A model generated the notes under the pieces. That model was not told the origin of the DNA. It saw only the letters and a list, made by a program, of their open reading frames with translations, and searched no databases. A program made the translations under genes and the position numbers. Below, one piece after another: positions 1 to 11,869 of a DNA stretch of 64,000 nucleotides. How positions within the stretch are numbered: position 1 is the first letter of the stretch; each line of letters opens with the position of its first letter. The DNA comes from Aphrophora alni (lineage: Eukaryota > Arthropoda > Insecta > Hemiptera > Aphrophoridae): contig OY740774.1 of the NCBI GenBank assembly GCA_963513935.1, positions 96,231,668 to 96,295,667 of the forward strand, written 5' to 3'.

Positions 1-39
1 ATAGAGTTTACCTAATTCCATCATTTCCTATAGTATAAC

Positions 40-235
40 ATCGAACGTGAAAACAAATGTTTGTAAAGTGACAGATTTTGTTATTAAAAACATATATAAC
101 CCAGTAGCGCAATCAATGTCCAGGGTGCTTATTTATTGCCTTAATAAAACTTCAAAGTTATATAATTGCTTTGTACTCTCTCCAAATAAGAAAATACTTA
201 CTCTCTTATATTTACTCAGTTTGATAATTTTTACA
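40..235 (+). repeat. dispersed repeat family B, copy 1
   Basis: This stretch resembles 2965-3175 and, more weakly, 16150-16330. All three share a core with a GTAAAGTGACAGATT-like block (clear in copies 1 and 2), a CTCAATCAATG-like block, a run resembling AATAAAAC(T)TCAAAGTT and a TCTCTC-containing end. Identity is patchy, so this is an old interspersed repeat of unknown class. No coding sequence is recognised, and the small open frame across it is not protein-like. Confidence 0.4.
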
Positions 236-469
236 ATTAGATTTTATTTAACACTATAATTATTTCATATTATAATAAATATTGTATATAATTATACAGC
301 CTTATGTTTATTTATTATTTTTTTAATTTAAAAGGTATTACGTTTTTTATATGTTTTCATAATATACTATAATATTTTTAACAATATTATATAATATTAC
401 GTTTAGCAGTGCATACGTTTCCACAATTCAGAATGTGTGAAACCTGTAGAGATTATTCGTAAATTTTCA

Positions 470-772
470 TAAGGCCTGATTTTGATTCAGGATAACGCTA
501 GACTCAATACGGCCAAAAACACAGCCTGTGCCTTCAAAACCTTAGTTAGACCACCCTCCATTAACTTCTGTCCTGGCTCCAAGTGTTTTTCATCTTTTTG
601 GCCTATTAAAAGAACATAATTATGCTGGAGAATCAATATGGAACTGATAACGAAGCCTTTGAAGCGGTGCAAAATTTCAGAAAACGAGACCAAAAACCTT
701 CTTTTAGGAAGGAATTAAAATTCTCATTTAAAAATGAACTTAGTGTATAGATATAGGAGGCGATTATGTTAA
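470..772 (+). pseudogene. mariner-type transposase relic (C-terminal part)
   Basis: Three short blocks in different frames match the C-terminal third of mariner (Tc1/mariner superfamily) transposases. Block 1 (476-540) reads LILIQDNAR, the conserved block holding the second catalytic aspartate (codon 491-493). Block 2 (555-605) is one base out of frame and reads PPLTSVLAPSVFHLFG, the equivalent of the family's PPYSPDLAPSD-HLFGPL motif. The third catalytic acidic residue is replaced by valine (codon 585-587). Block 3 (646-678) reads DNEAFEAVQNF in a further frame, and the end (744-770) reads CIDIGGDYV, the usual C-terminus. The N-terminal DNA-binding part and the first catalytic aspartate are absent. 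Frameshifts and the lost catalytic residue make it a dead copy. The 68-codon open frame on the opposite strand (487-693) is an antisense shadow. Confidence 0.8.
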
Positions 773-779
773 AAATTCT

Positions 780-1430
780 ACTATTATTTATCTAAGTAAA
801 ATAAATATATAGTTTTTTTCCATTTTCACGTTACTTATATTACTTACATTACTTGTATTACCACATTACTTACCTTGGTACTTTTAAATGAATTAACGGT
901 AATTTTAAACTCAAATGCTAAGATTTAGGCTGTTCTGACTACGTATTCTGGAGCTTTATAATATATAATAATTACACAATCTATAACATGTCTATATTAT
1001 ATTCTGAAAGTTGTGCTATATAGCTGTTTTCTTTTATTTACAATATTTTACAGTATGTGTTAAGAAATACTGTCTGCAAAGTATTTATATTTTAGAAGTA
1101 TATAAATCCTAGTTTCCACTAAATTTCAAAATTTAGTTGATTGATTTTATCGTAAAAATCTTGTATTTGTGAATGAAGAAGTTTCGTCATTTATGTGGAT
1201 TGTAAATAAAGTTATGCATACATAAATAACATAATTTATAAGTTTACAAAAAATAAATAAAATAAATACGAACTATTTTTTAAGTTTTGTTGGTGTTATT
1301 AGAGTAACTTACGACCACATCTATTCAACTTCAATTATACACATGAGTAAGGCATTTATCTGACAACCAAAGTAGTTTTAAAAAGATGGATTTCCTATTA
1401 ATTATTAATTATCAATGCACGTTACGTTAG
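780..1430. other. AT-rich intergenic sequence
   Basis: Nothing recognised: no open frame of protein-like composition, no tandem or inverted repeat of note. Confidence 0.6.
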
Positions 1431-1439
1431 TGTTTTCCT

Positions 1440-1650
1440 TCAATCAAATAATGTAGCTTTTATTGGGTCTGCAACTTCCTTCCTGTTTGAAATTCCGTTT
1501 TAATAATAAAGTTTGTTTCTTGTCCTTAGTTCCACTTACAAAGTTTTACCCATTAGGTGAAACGCATGAAGTTGTAACACTCAAGTTGTAAGTTCACCGG
1601 TAGCCTTTTCCAACTTTTATTGTTTTATGTACAAAACACAATTTATTACA
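1440..1650 (+). repeat. dispersed repeat family A, copy 1
   Basis: Shared with 14120-14330 (same strand) and 5470-5640 (opposite strand). Conserved parts are a CACTTACAAAGTTT-like block, a GAAGTTGTAACACTCA-like block, and the ending CAACTTTTATTG-TTATGTAC, preceded by a GGTAGCCTTTTCC-like block that is clear in copies 1 and 3. No coding sequence and no terminal repeats seen, so probably an old non-autonomous element or fragment. Confidence 0.5.
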
Positions 1651-1659
1651 GAATTTTTA

Positions 1660-2960
1660 TAAGATAAATTAACGACACGCATCCCTAATATAATTAATTT
1701 ATATTTATAACATTATTAACAATTTTGAGTTAAGCTCTTCTCTATTATATAGAAATATATCCCGGCGATTATGTTTTTAGTAAAAAACTTTAAAATTTAA
1801 TTATTAGGTATAGAAACAAGTTAATAACATTACCTTCAAATAGTTATGGTGTCATAATTAAAGCTACAACTACGAGAAATAAAAATAAACTATACACATC
1901 TAGCCTAAAATATTATATTTTAATGTATTGGGGATTTTTATTATATAAAACAACTACTTTTGGTCACCTTCAAAGTAATTAAACTTGTGAAAGAAAATAA
2001 ACTATTTCATAATTATAGACTCACAACTAGTATTTAAATTGAATTATAGTATCAAGTAAATCCAAATAATTTGTAAAAATAAAAACTTAAAATTCATAAA
2101 AATGTTACAATAATAGTATGTCATATGCCTTTATAAACGAAAAGGGGTCGTAAATAAAAGTAACAATTAACATCATATTTACCTTGTATTTTGCCAAATC
2201 AGTAAAAAATAAATCTATGTTATAATATTGGAATGTCTGTCAGATCAGAGATATTTTAAATTATGACGTTCAATTCATCCAACCTTTAAATATAAGAAAA
2301 CCATTCTATATCTTAAATTAGCACTATGAACGTCACTGGATCGGGGTTTTAATCAAACTATTTACTGGCAAAAATGATGTAATCAACGTCTTTAGCTCAG
2401 AGTAGTTTATATAGTAAAATATATAAACTAGTTCCATCGCAATTACATATAAAACAATGACAGATAGTTTTCAATTCCTTTACACGATTCTTTACTTTAA
2501 GGAGTAAAATATAATTTATCAAACTCTTGAAAAAAATAAAATTAATAAATCAATAAACTATTATCTAAAATATTTTATATAGTTCATTTGTATGAAAAAT
2601 TAGGTTCTTGATAACTTAATTTTAATATGCAGAGAAACAAACAACTGCACTTTAGGTTAACTTTATCCGACTTTGGTCATTCTATATTATTTCCAAAATA
2701 GACTATACAGGTACTTTACCAACAGATTCAAGGGCTAAAATGTCATTACCAGATAATTAAACCTTATTAAGTTTCAACAATAATCAAACAAACAGTCTTA
2801 ATAATAATATATGAATCGTAATTATTATACTTTTATTTATAAATAACCGTATAAAATAAACACAAGTAAAACTAGTTTTCTGTTGATTTTAACCGTCGAC
2901 AATAAAATATATTTTATATACTTTATATATCTGTTTATAAAACCACAGTAATTCTATCAC
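1660..2960. other. AT-rich intergenic sequence
   Basis: No gene, RNA or element recognised. All frames are closed by frequent stops. Confidence 0.6.
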
Positions 2961-2964
2961 ATCT

Positions 2965-3180
2965 CAAATTATTACAGGAAACTTTGGAACTAGTGTTTAT
3001 AAAGTGACAGATTGTGTTATTTAAAAGCAATATAACTATCGACCTCAATCGACGTTCATGATACGGACTTATTGGTTTAATAAAATGTCAAAGTTTCTTT
3101 ATTGTGTTTCATTTTCTCTCGATATATATAAAATATTACTCATGTTATGTTATATGATTTTATTTTTCAATTTAATTTGT
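2965..3180 (+). repeat. dispersed repeat family B, copy 2
   Basis: Best match to the copy at 40-235: the same order of a GGAACTAGTGTTTATAAAG-type start, ACAGATT, a CTCAATCGACG block, TTTAATAAAATGTCAAAGTT and a TTCTCTC block. Old and diverged, class unknown. Confidence 0.4.
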
Positions 3181-3189
3181 GTCTAATAC

Positions 3190-4913
3190 AATTAGTTACA
3201 TTAAAGGAAATAACCTAATTTTATTTTGTGTAGTATATTAAGTTTTACGTAATAGATAATTAGTTTATTGTACCCTATAGTTACTACAATCCAAACTACA
3301 GGGTATTTCCAGAAATTAAATATGTTGTTTATTTCATTAAATAATATTGTGACCTTTTTGTTACATTCTATCTTTGATAAATATAAAAACCTTCATTTAT
3401 TTTTAAAAAATTATACAAATATATTTTAGTTATATTTACTGTATAGAAAGATTTGGTATTGGAATAAGGCTATTTGTTAGCCTAGTGCTTAGAACTATTC
3501 AAATAAATTATGTACGTCCTAGTAGAAATTAGGATTATCGCAATCATTTCAACACACTAGTATAATACACCCATATATTGGCTGACACATACAATTTTCG
3601 GAACGATACAAATAAAAATCAATACATAATTAATAACCTAAATATTGTTTGATTATTTCATGCCAGGAGGAGCAACACAGTGAAGGAACTTTGAATATTC
3701 ATTATAATAGTAAATCTACGTTAAGTAAAAATTATGTTTGCTTATAGCCCAACTGGATTAGTAATTAAGTAAAAGTAAAAGTAAGTAATTAAGTAAAAAG
3801 ACTGCACAAGTATATAAATTTTAATACTTCTATCTGTCACATTATAAAATCTGTCCACACTATGTGTTATAATGAGAGATAGGGGGAAATTAATGTAGTT
3901 ACATGTCAAAGTATTTATATTACAGCGTTGATAGGAAAAATTAACAAAAAAATTAAATATTGTGGTTATATTTTATAGGAACTTTTAACTCACCAGTGTG
4001 AATATAAATATGTTAAGGATTTAAAAAAAATATTTGTTCATTTTCGTTTGACATACACTAAAATCAATCTATATCATCAATTAATCAAGTCGATAGCCCT
4101 TAATTATTCTAAAACTATATATTTGTCATGTTATGAATATACGACTGACAAAAATAGAACAAAAAAATTAATATATGCCAATATATATTAGTAGACCACT
4201 TTGGAATCTAAATATAAAGGTAATAGATCTTTGGAAAACGGTATGAAACAGATGAGGATAGTAATAATAATAAGTTTAATCTTTGAATTTTCTTCTCAAA
4301 TTATATACTGTAGTTAAATTTTAGTATTTCCCTACGCTATTTTGTAGTTTTTCACCATTCTCAAATTCTCAGTTTATCATTAGGTACGTGTTTTTGATTT
4401 ATTACTTTCGAAACGTTATGTATTGTGTTCATAAACATGTTCCATTAAATCATGTTGAGATAATATGCAATGACCGGCTATTTTACGTAAAGTATTCTAA
4501 GCGATTTCTTTAAATTTATTTTAAATTATCGTGGATATAGTTATGTTGAGTTTAAAATATCAACAACCTTACTTTTACTATCGAAGAAGTAATTAAGAGG
4601 TTGAATACAATAATAAGATTTTAATAGAATCGTCATCAAATATATTTTACACTATTTTAAGAGTACTGAAAACGTTCCTTGTTGTTCAGTATCTGCATTG
4701 CGATGGACTAGTTTTCCAGTTTTATTGTCACAATAACTATGCGCTCAAGACATTGATTTCTTCGTCCACGCCTGTAAATAGTATTCCACGAAAGAAAATC
4801 ACGTAACATTACGTGTGATATATTTCAAAAATAGAATTGTTTACTTCAATATAAAGAAATAAAAGTAGCAAGACGGATTTATTGTGTAATAAATTTTATA
4901 GAAAATTTAAATG

Positions 4914-4966
<53 letters not shown>

Positions 4967-5460
4967 AGTGACTAACAAATTTTCCCTGTATCTATTTTAT
5001 ATATTGTATATGTTAAATATTAAATATTTACAAGTACTTAAATATCGATAGAAACGACTTATTTTTATAAAAATATAGATTAATTTTTTTTCCTTTGTAG
5101 CTTTTTTTTAATAGTAGACACTGTAAAAAAAACAAAAACAAAAAGGCATGGAATTATTTTTATCAATATTTCTTTGTTAAGTATATTCATACACTTATAT
5201 CAGCAATATTTGTTAATTTTACGTCAAAATAGTTTAATGTAGTTGTAGGTGATATTTACAGTATATACCCATAATACTATTTAGAATGTATTGTTAAATG
5301 TATTTGTTTACTTTGTTATACATTTTATTATTATTTAATACATACAAAACAGTCATTGAGCAACAATCATACAGAAGTGAAAAAAGATTTTAATTTTTTT
5401 AAATTTTCCACAAATTTAAATTGGGGTATGTGTTCTTATTTATTTCTATAAACATTCCAA
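3190..5460. other. AT-rich intergenic sequence with one (AT)n tract
   Basis: Contains a 46-base (AT)n microsatellite at 4918-4963 and a short imperfect repeat of AGTAAAAGTAATTA-like units at 3760-3800. No coding or RNA feature recognised. Confidence 0.6.
4918..4963. repeat. (AT)n microsatellite
   Basis: Uninterrupted AT dinucleotide run. Confidence 0.95.
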
Positions 5461-5469
5461 AAAGAATTA

Positions 5470-5640
5470 CTTGTACATAAAACAATAAAAGTTGTAAAAG
5501 GCTAACACCGCACTCACAACTTCATCCATTTCACTTAATGTGTTAAACTTTCTAAGTGGAATTAGAGCTACGGAACGAAACTTAAATATTAAATAGGAAC
5601 GTCAAGAAGTTTCAGAAACAGTAAACATTTCACGAAGTGA
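5470..5640 (-). repeat. dispersed repeat family A, copy 3 (inverted)
   Basis: Read on the minus strand this gives the order seen at 1440-1650: CCACTTAGAAAGTTTAAC, GTGAAATGGATGAAGTTGT, TTAGCCTTTTACAACTTTTA and TTGTTTTATGTAC. Its opposite orientation shows that the family is interspersed rather than a local duplication. Confidence 0.5.
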
Positions 5641-5649
5641 TGCAAGAAG

Positions 5650-6391
5650 AATACTCAATGAAAGATCATTGCTATTACAAATAATAGTATTTGACTATTA
5701 TTTGAAGAATTTTTTGTCAGTTTTAACGGTTGTGTTATTAGTGCAATAAAATAAATGTTGAATTATTTTTCTCCCAAAGTTACTACAATAATATATTTAT
5801 ATAAAACTGCGTTGTGTTATTTCTTGTTTTTAATACTGTATAGGGATACCTATATATATATATATATATATATATATTTGGAATTTATCCTATTTACGAT
5901 TTTTGAAAAAAAAATAAAATAAAAAAATAATTAAATAAATAAAAACATTGAATTAAGAAAATGTAACCTATGTAGTTTTAACTTTAAGTTCTAACTTTAA
6001 TTCCTACACGGAAGCTAAAAGATAGTGTAAGTATAAGAAAACCGTCATGTAATACAACTATCATAGTATAAAAAGTGTATAATACATAATTATAATTATT
6101 AATTAATTACAAATTTTAATCTTAGCCGAATAAAAGTATATAAATCAATTGATTTTAAAATGTATAACTATTTTTTTGCACTAGAAAGCAAAATTCATCG
6201 TTACTGATAATTTTCAACCTAAGAATACATTACAGCATACCTTGTAACTGTAATAGTTAATAAAACTCTCACTATTTAGTTGTTACAATAGTCATATGTA
6301 ATAATTGCGTATTGCACAATAAAACCAGAAAGTACGTCCATAAAACAAGGTCGTCTGTTTGCAATCATTCAAGGACTTATGTAGACGATCA

Positions 6392-6423
<32 letters not shown>

Positions 6424-9400
6424 AATCTGTTGAAACATTAAAATGAGAAGTAATACATTTCATTATTTTTTGATACTTTTGATTTATTATATAATATAGA
6501 AAATACATTTATCATAGATTATTGATATATTAAGAAACAGTGTCAGTAAAAGAAACTATAACACACAATTACAACAGTCAGACGGAATTTTATATTATAT
6601 CATATTATTCCTTATTCAGGTTAGACAAGAAACCTATAATAATAGTAAAAAAATAAGGTTGAGAATATTAAAATTAATTATATAGCATACTACTGTTATT
6701 GTAGTACTTAGTTTGTATTATTTATAGATTTTTATTATTTTTTTAAATAAGTAATTAAATAATACAATACATTTAGAATGTGTTGTATATTAGTCTAATT
6801 TTATAATTCTCTATAAATACAACATTATGTTCAATTAAAATGAAATGTTGAAAACATTTCTCATTTTACGATAGCTAAAGTTGTAAGTTATAATGCATTT
6901 AATTTTGTGTCTATTATAAAAAAAAAATAATAAAAAAAATAACACACAAATAATTCAAAGATAAACTTTTTTTTTTTTCAAATTTCGTTGTCTTTCGTTT
7001 AATGTGTCAAAAAATCATCATAACAATGATAAGTTTTAGTTTAATATTAAGTATTTATAGAATTATAGGTCCTAAGAGGACACAATAAATTGTGTCAATC
7101 CTTTAAGATTTATTTACTAATAATTAGGTCTAATGAAAGTATACCCAATTCGCTGTGCTTTGCAAGTGGAAATGATGTTACTCAAACATTTACTTTGTTT
7201 AATGAAATCAAAATATCGATAAAATAGTAGTTAGCCATGTACTCTACTGTCTGTTTGATTGTAACGATAACTGAATCTGGATTGAGGTGGAAACTAGTAT
7301 TGACTATTACTTAACAATATTTTGAATACTCAATAATTCAAGGTAACATAGAGAAATTAAAATTACGTACTTTTAGCCTTAATAATGTCTGTTTTAACTT
7401 GTTTTTATGAAGATTCACTTTAACAGTTAATGTTCATTGAATTCTTAACAAAAATACCACAATAATTGTATTATTGATTTATTATTGGTTAATTTATAGG
7501 ATCGGTCTTTCACTTTATATGTATTTAATGTTAATAGGTATGTAATTTTATTTGTATAATCAGTTTAATAAACAAACTATAGTAATATATCTCCACTGCA
7601 TAACATTATTCAAGAGAGTATAAACCTCTAGAATTGTTATTAAACATTTTAAACTGTATTATTGAAAATATAAATACAACGTATTTAAATATACCGTGTA
7701 AGATATCAAAAAATATATAGTAATTTATGTAGAATACATATAGTAATAAACGATAATTATTTATCATTCGGAACCGGTCAGAAACCGTATTATGTAGAAA
7801 TAAAGAAGCGTATGTGTGGGCAAATAAATAAACAAATGTATATATGGGGAACGAAATAAAACAAAAATATGTATTTTCGTCTTTAAGCAAAACATCTATA
7901 AGTCCAACTGAAATACATTGAGGATACGTTTTTTTATTAATACTGAATACTTTATTGTTTATAATACTATTGAAAAATATATTGTTGTAAGATCTTTTGT
8001 AGATACATTCCTCCTTCGATAAATGTAAATTACAAAGTAGTTTTTAACATTAAATTTCTGTCCAAATATGATAATACTTTGAATAAACTAATAATAATGA
8101 GTTGGACTTTTGTGGATCGCCCTAGATGTGTGTTAGCTTTCAATTTACATAAGAGATTAAACAAATTACAGTAGAAACTGCGTCGTAATGACAAGTTAAA
8201 TGACAATAAATTCTGACTACAAACACTAAAATCTCAAAGAGAGAAGAACTATGTGTTAAACACACATTAAAAAAACTGTTTGTACAGATAAGCATATTAC
8301 ATTTAATTACTCCTGTGCAATAAAATTTGGTTTTTAAATATATTATTATTTAAATCTTCCACTCATCTTTCTCTGTAAAACAACAGCCAGATATAGAAAA
8401 ACAAATATTATTTAAGTCATTATCTGTATATTGTTTTTCAAAAGTATAATAAATAACTTGTATCAAAGTAAGGAGAATATTTATTGACGTAGTTTTTAAG
8501 CTAATACCTAAGGCTTTAACAATCAAATTATGAACCCTAATATTTTATATGATAGATCATTATTTAATAAATATTTGTCTAATTGAAACAAAAGTTTAAT
8601 TCGGAAACAGACTAAAATCACGTACTTCTGGTATTAATAATTTAATCTTGGGAACCTTTGATACTCAACACTTAGAATAATATAATTACTTAGAAGATAT
8701 AGTTTTCCTTAAAATCACTTTATAGGCTATTCTAATCACTTACTATGTAGAAAACAGAAAACTAATTGATTTAAACGATTCATTAAAAATTAAAGTAATT
8801 TAAACTGTCTCTCCATATCATATAATTCTTCTTTATGTAATTAAAACATAAGATGGTTTTTGTTTACTCAATAATTAGACACTTTCAATTCAATTCAAAT
8901 TCTAGGCTCATTAAGTATGTTTACTACATAAGGATTGGTTTAGGACCTTCTCAATGAATTAAACTAACAGCCTCCTCAAGTTGATGCTTTGATCAGTTTA
9001 CATATTAGGTTAGTTGGTCGGAGAAGGCTTTTTGAAGTCTAATCTTTGAACATTAAATTCATAATTATGGAAATCAGAGATTAATTACCAAAACATGTAT
9101 CATAGGTAACTATTTGACGATGATATGTACTTAAACATGTACCATATGTATTTACTTAGCTATTATAAACAATAATCATTGATATTTCTATGTCTTCAAT
9201 AATGTAACATTACTCTTTCTTACTACTTATCTGCATATGAGTAGTTATGCAATTTATGTGATAAGTTACAAATTCGATATTGAGTGTTTCGTTATGAGTA
9301 CATAGAAATGCTATTTGGATAGATGTCTGTCTGCCCAAATTTGTTGGTTGCTTCACAGCGCCAAAAATATTATAGTTAATTTTCTAAATGGAAATAAATC

Positions 9401-10730
9401 ATTAATTGAAGGTTTTTTTTTTTACCTTAAATGTTAGTTATAGGTAGTTTGATTATAATAATTTATATAGAAGCTTTAACGTCTCTAAAATAACTTGATG
9501 TTATGAAATGTCTCAAAGATTCTCATTCGATATAATCTTTTTTAAAGTGAAATAATTTAAACTATAGTCCTAGCGATATATTATAAAATTATTGAAGTTG
9601 ATTTATTGTTCTTAAGTAATAACAATATATGTCTGCAAAAGTAAGACAAAATTATTAGTTTTCAACATATTTCAGCGGTTGTATTAACTTGAACGACCAC
9701 ATTATATATTCCTTCACTTATAAATCTGACGTGGTAAACTCTAAATAAAACTGAAAACATGTTTCAAACCGGTTCAATTAAGTCAGTTACATTTTTCAAT
9801 ATATTTTTTTTTGCTTTTGAAAAAAATAAATCTGTATTTATCAAAGTATGAATTTAATAAAATTTTCAGCCAAGCCAAAACATAAGTTTGTATTATCTTT
9901 AACGCTATATCCTGTTTATCAACTTGTATGCTGCGATTAACGTTTCAGTATATTTATGATGCATCAACGACAACAGTTTGGTCAATAACAACAGTTATAT
10001 GTGATTTATTTTGAGTGATGCCATGTGAAGCAACTAGTCATGTAACCGCTGTAAGTTGGAATGTAGATATTACTAATAATTTTCCAGTCATTATAAAATT
10101 ATTAAAAAAAGACAAAATCAAGATGTTCTTAAAATTGGTTTCAAAGATTTTGTTAAAATTTGGGCAAAAGTTATTCGTTTAATATTCGAAAAATGATTTA
10201 GATTTCTGAAAAAAAAAATAATAAATCAGTAGTTGTTATTGTAAAAAAGAAAAACTCAAATATTCACTACATAATTTATTCCAAATATTGGGTACTGGGA
10301 GTATTATTGTACCAGATGAGGGCTATAATTTTCAATTCCTAGAAAAATTTATGGATATAGGGAAGAAAAGGTATAAACATTAGATATTTTTTTAGGCCCT
10401 ACTGATTTTATTGATATATTACAAACTAAAACGTTAATTATTTCTTGATTTTTTACAGGTCTATCTAAAATCGGATTATATATGCAGTTTTAGGTAGAGG
10501 CTCAATTTGATTACTTGTCATAATATGGCAAATGTGGTAATATTCAGAGTAGCTAATAATTAAATGGACATAAATTTATAGCTTACATTAATTTTATTAT
10601 AGAAACACAAACATTCAACAACGAATATAAAAATAATTGTATATATAAAGCGTTGTACGAAACATCGACATAAATATCAAACTTATTAAACTAAAAGGAA
10701 AATAGATTGTTCACAATATACAATACAGTA
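5650..10730. other. AT-rich intergenic sequence
   Basis: Contains (AT)n tracts at 5851-5877 and 6392-6419. The 94-codon minus-strand open frame at 7606-7890 is made of AT-biased codons (F, Y, I, N) with no motif and is judged to be chance. Nothing else recognised. Confidence 0.55.
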
Positions 10731-10731
10731 A

Positions 10732-11030
10732 TCAACCATTATAATATTGCAATAAAACAAGTTCTAAAATGTTGATGAAGTCACTAAATTTAAGACGAAC
10801 TATACATTTATCCTTGCTCCCCTGTAATCGATTTTCAATTAAATATTTACAAAATTCGAGATACAAGATATTGAAATAAACTGAACCGTCCCCTTCATCG
10901 TATGCACCAGCTAAATCGTGCACGAACTGTATTGTGTGTTGCGTTTCACTAACTCGAAGGATGCGTATTTAATTTCTTGTCTAATGTCATCATTACAATT
11001 GAGCCAAAATTTAATACCAATGTTTTTACT
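10732..11030 (-). pseudogene. degraded coding remnant, protein unknown
   Basis: Two overlapping minus-strand frames have much more protein-like composition than the surroundings. Frame B (11030 down to the stop at 10911-10913) contains CNDDIRQEIKYASFELVKRN. Frame C (10968 down to 10732) contains VHDLAGAYDEGDGSVYF, then LEFCKYLIENRLQGSKDK and a leucine-rich end LELVLLQYYNG. Frame B looks coding up to about 10930 and frame C from there on, as expected for one coding segment broken by a small indel. Together they give about 100 residues, with no ATG start that fits. A third frame (11083 down to 10949) is also open but less convincing. I do not recognise the family. It could be an old transposon, an exon of a host gene, or an old viral insertion. 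The GC content is locally higher than the flanks, in line with former coding use. Confidence 0.4.
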
Positions 11031-11089
11031 TTACTTGTTGTTACCTTAGTTATATTAGGCATAGTCACAGCAATACCCCACATAATATT

Positions 11090-11600
11090 TGATGGTTAAT
11101 TTGATCTTAGACATTAAGTTTTAATATTATAGACTAGTGATCATAGTTCTTAAAATGTGTAAATAAATAGTAAACTCTTTTACTAGGTTCATTAGAACTA
11201 TGATGATTAAACTATTTAAATGTTGCGGGTCACTAATAAAAATAAATGCACATACGTTTATTGTTAATAGTTGTAAAAGAATTTTTTTTTAAATATATAA
11301 TATAATCATTAATTTATTTAAAAAATATATATAAATTAATCCTTCAAGTTTCACTATCGAATTACAAATTTTAGAAAAAAAAAACTTTCCACAATTAATA
11401 TAGTATCGAAAATTTATCACATAAATTCTACGATTAAACAAATCAGTAGAAAGGATAATAGTTTTTTCATGTGTGTAAAAACTATACTTAATTCGGTTAT
11501 TTTAAGGTACAGTATGAAGAAAAATTTTCTTCATACTGTATCTTCTCTTGGGTTTTAGTAAATATTTTTAAAACAATCGGTAGTGTTGATTAAGAGATAT
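11090..11600. other. AT-rich intergenic sequence with a palindrome
   Basis: Contains the perfect palindrome at 11508-11540 listed separately; nothing else recognised. Confidence 0.6.
11508..11540. repeat. perfect 33-bp palindrome
   Basis: Two 16-base arms (TACAGTATGAAGAAAA and its exact reverse complement) are separated by a single A. Could extrude as a cruciform or fold as a hairpin in RNA. The absence of a T-run, and the eukaryotic setting, argue against a bacterial-type terminator. Confidence 0.9.
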
Positions 11601-11860
11601 TAAGGATGTTTTAACACCGCAATGGACCATTTTTGTTTGTTTGCAGATAGCTTAACAACCAGTATTTTTGCACACATGTGTTTCGTTTGTGTTACAAAAA
11701 CTATAAAAAAATTTTACGATGTAATACTGCCTAAATATTATGGTCTTATACCAAATTTTATTAACAACAATATACACGTTTTGTCTACTGACGTCACAGA
11801 CAAAACGTATGACCAACAAAGGAGCTGTTTTTCAATTCAAGCTACTTAATACATAATTTT
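11600..11860 (+). repeat. interspersed repeat fragment related to 42090-42260
   Basis: Shares with the 42.1 kb repeat the blocks TTTGCAGATAGCTTAA-CAGTATTTTT (there TTTACAGATAGTTAATGTACCAGCATTTTT) and, 190 bases on, TTTTTCAATTCAAGCTAC (there TTTTTCAAATACAAGCTAC). Order and spacing agree, so both derive from one element, probably a non-LTR retroelement tail. The 75-codon plus-strand frame here lies inside the repeat and has no recognisable motif. Confidence 0.4.
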
Positions 11861-11869
11861 GTGTGCTAA

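Noticed and set aside
487..693. 68-codon minus-strand open frame
   Set aside because: Antisense shadow of the mariner transposase relic on the plus strand.
7606..7890. 94-codon minus-strand open frame
   Set aside because: Composition follows AT bias (F, Y, I, N, L); no motif, no splice context.
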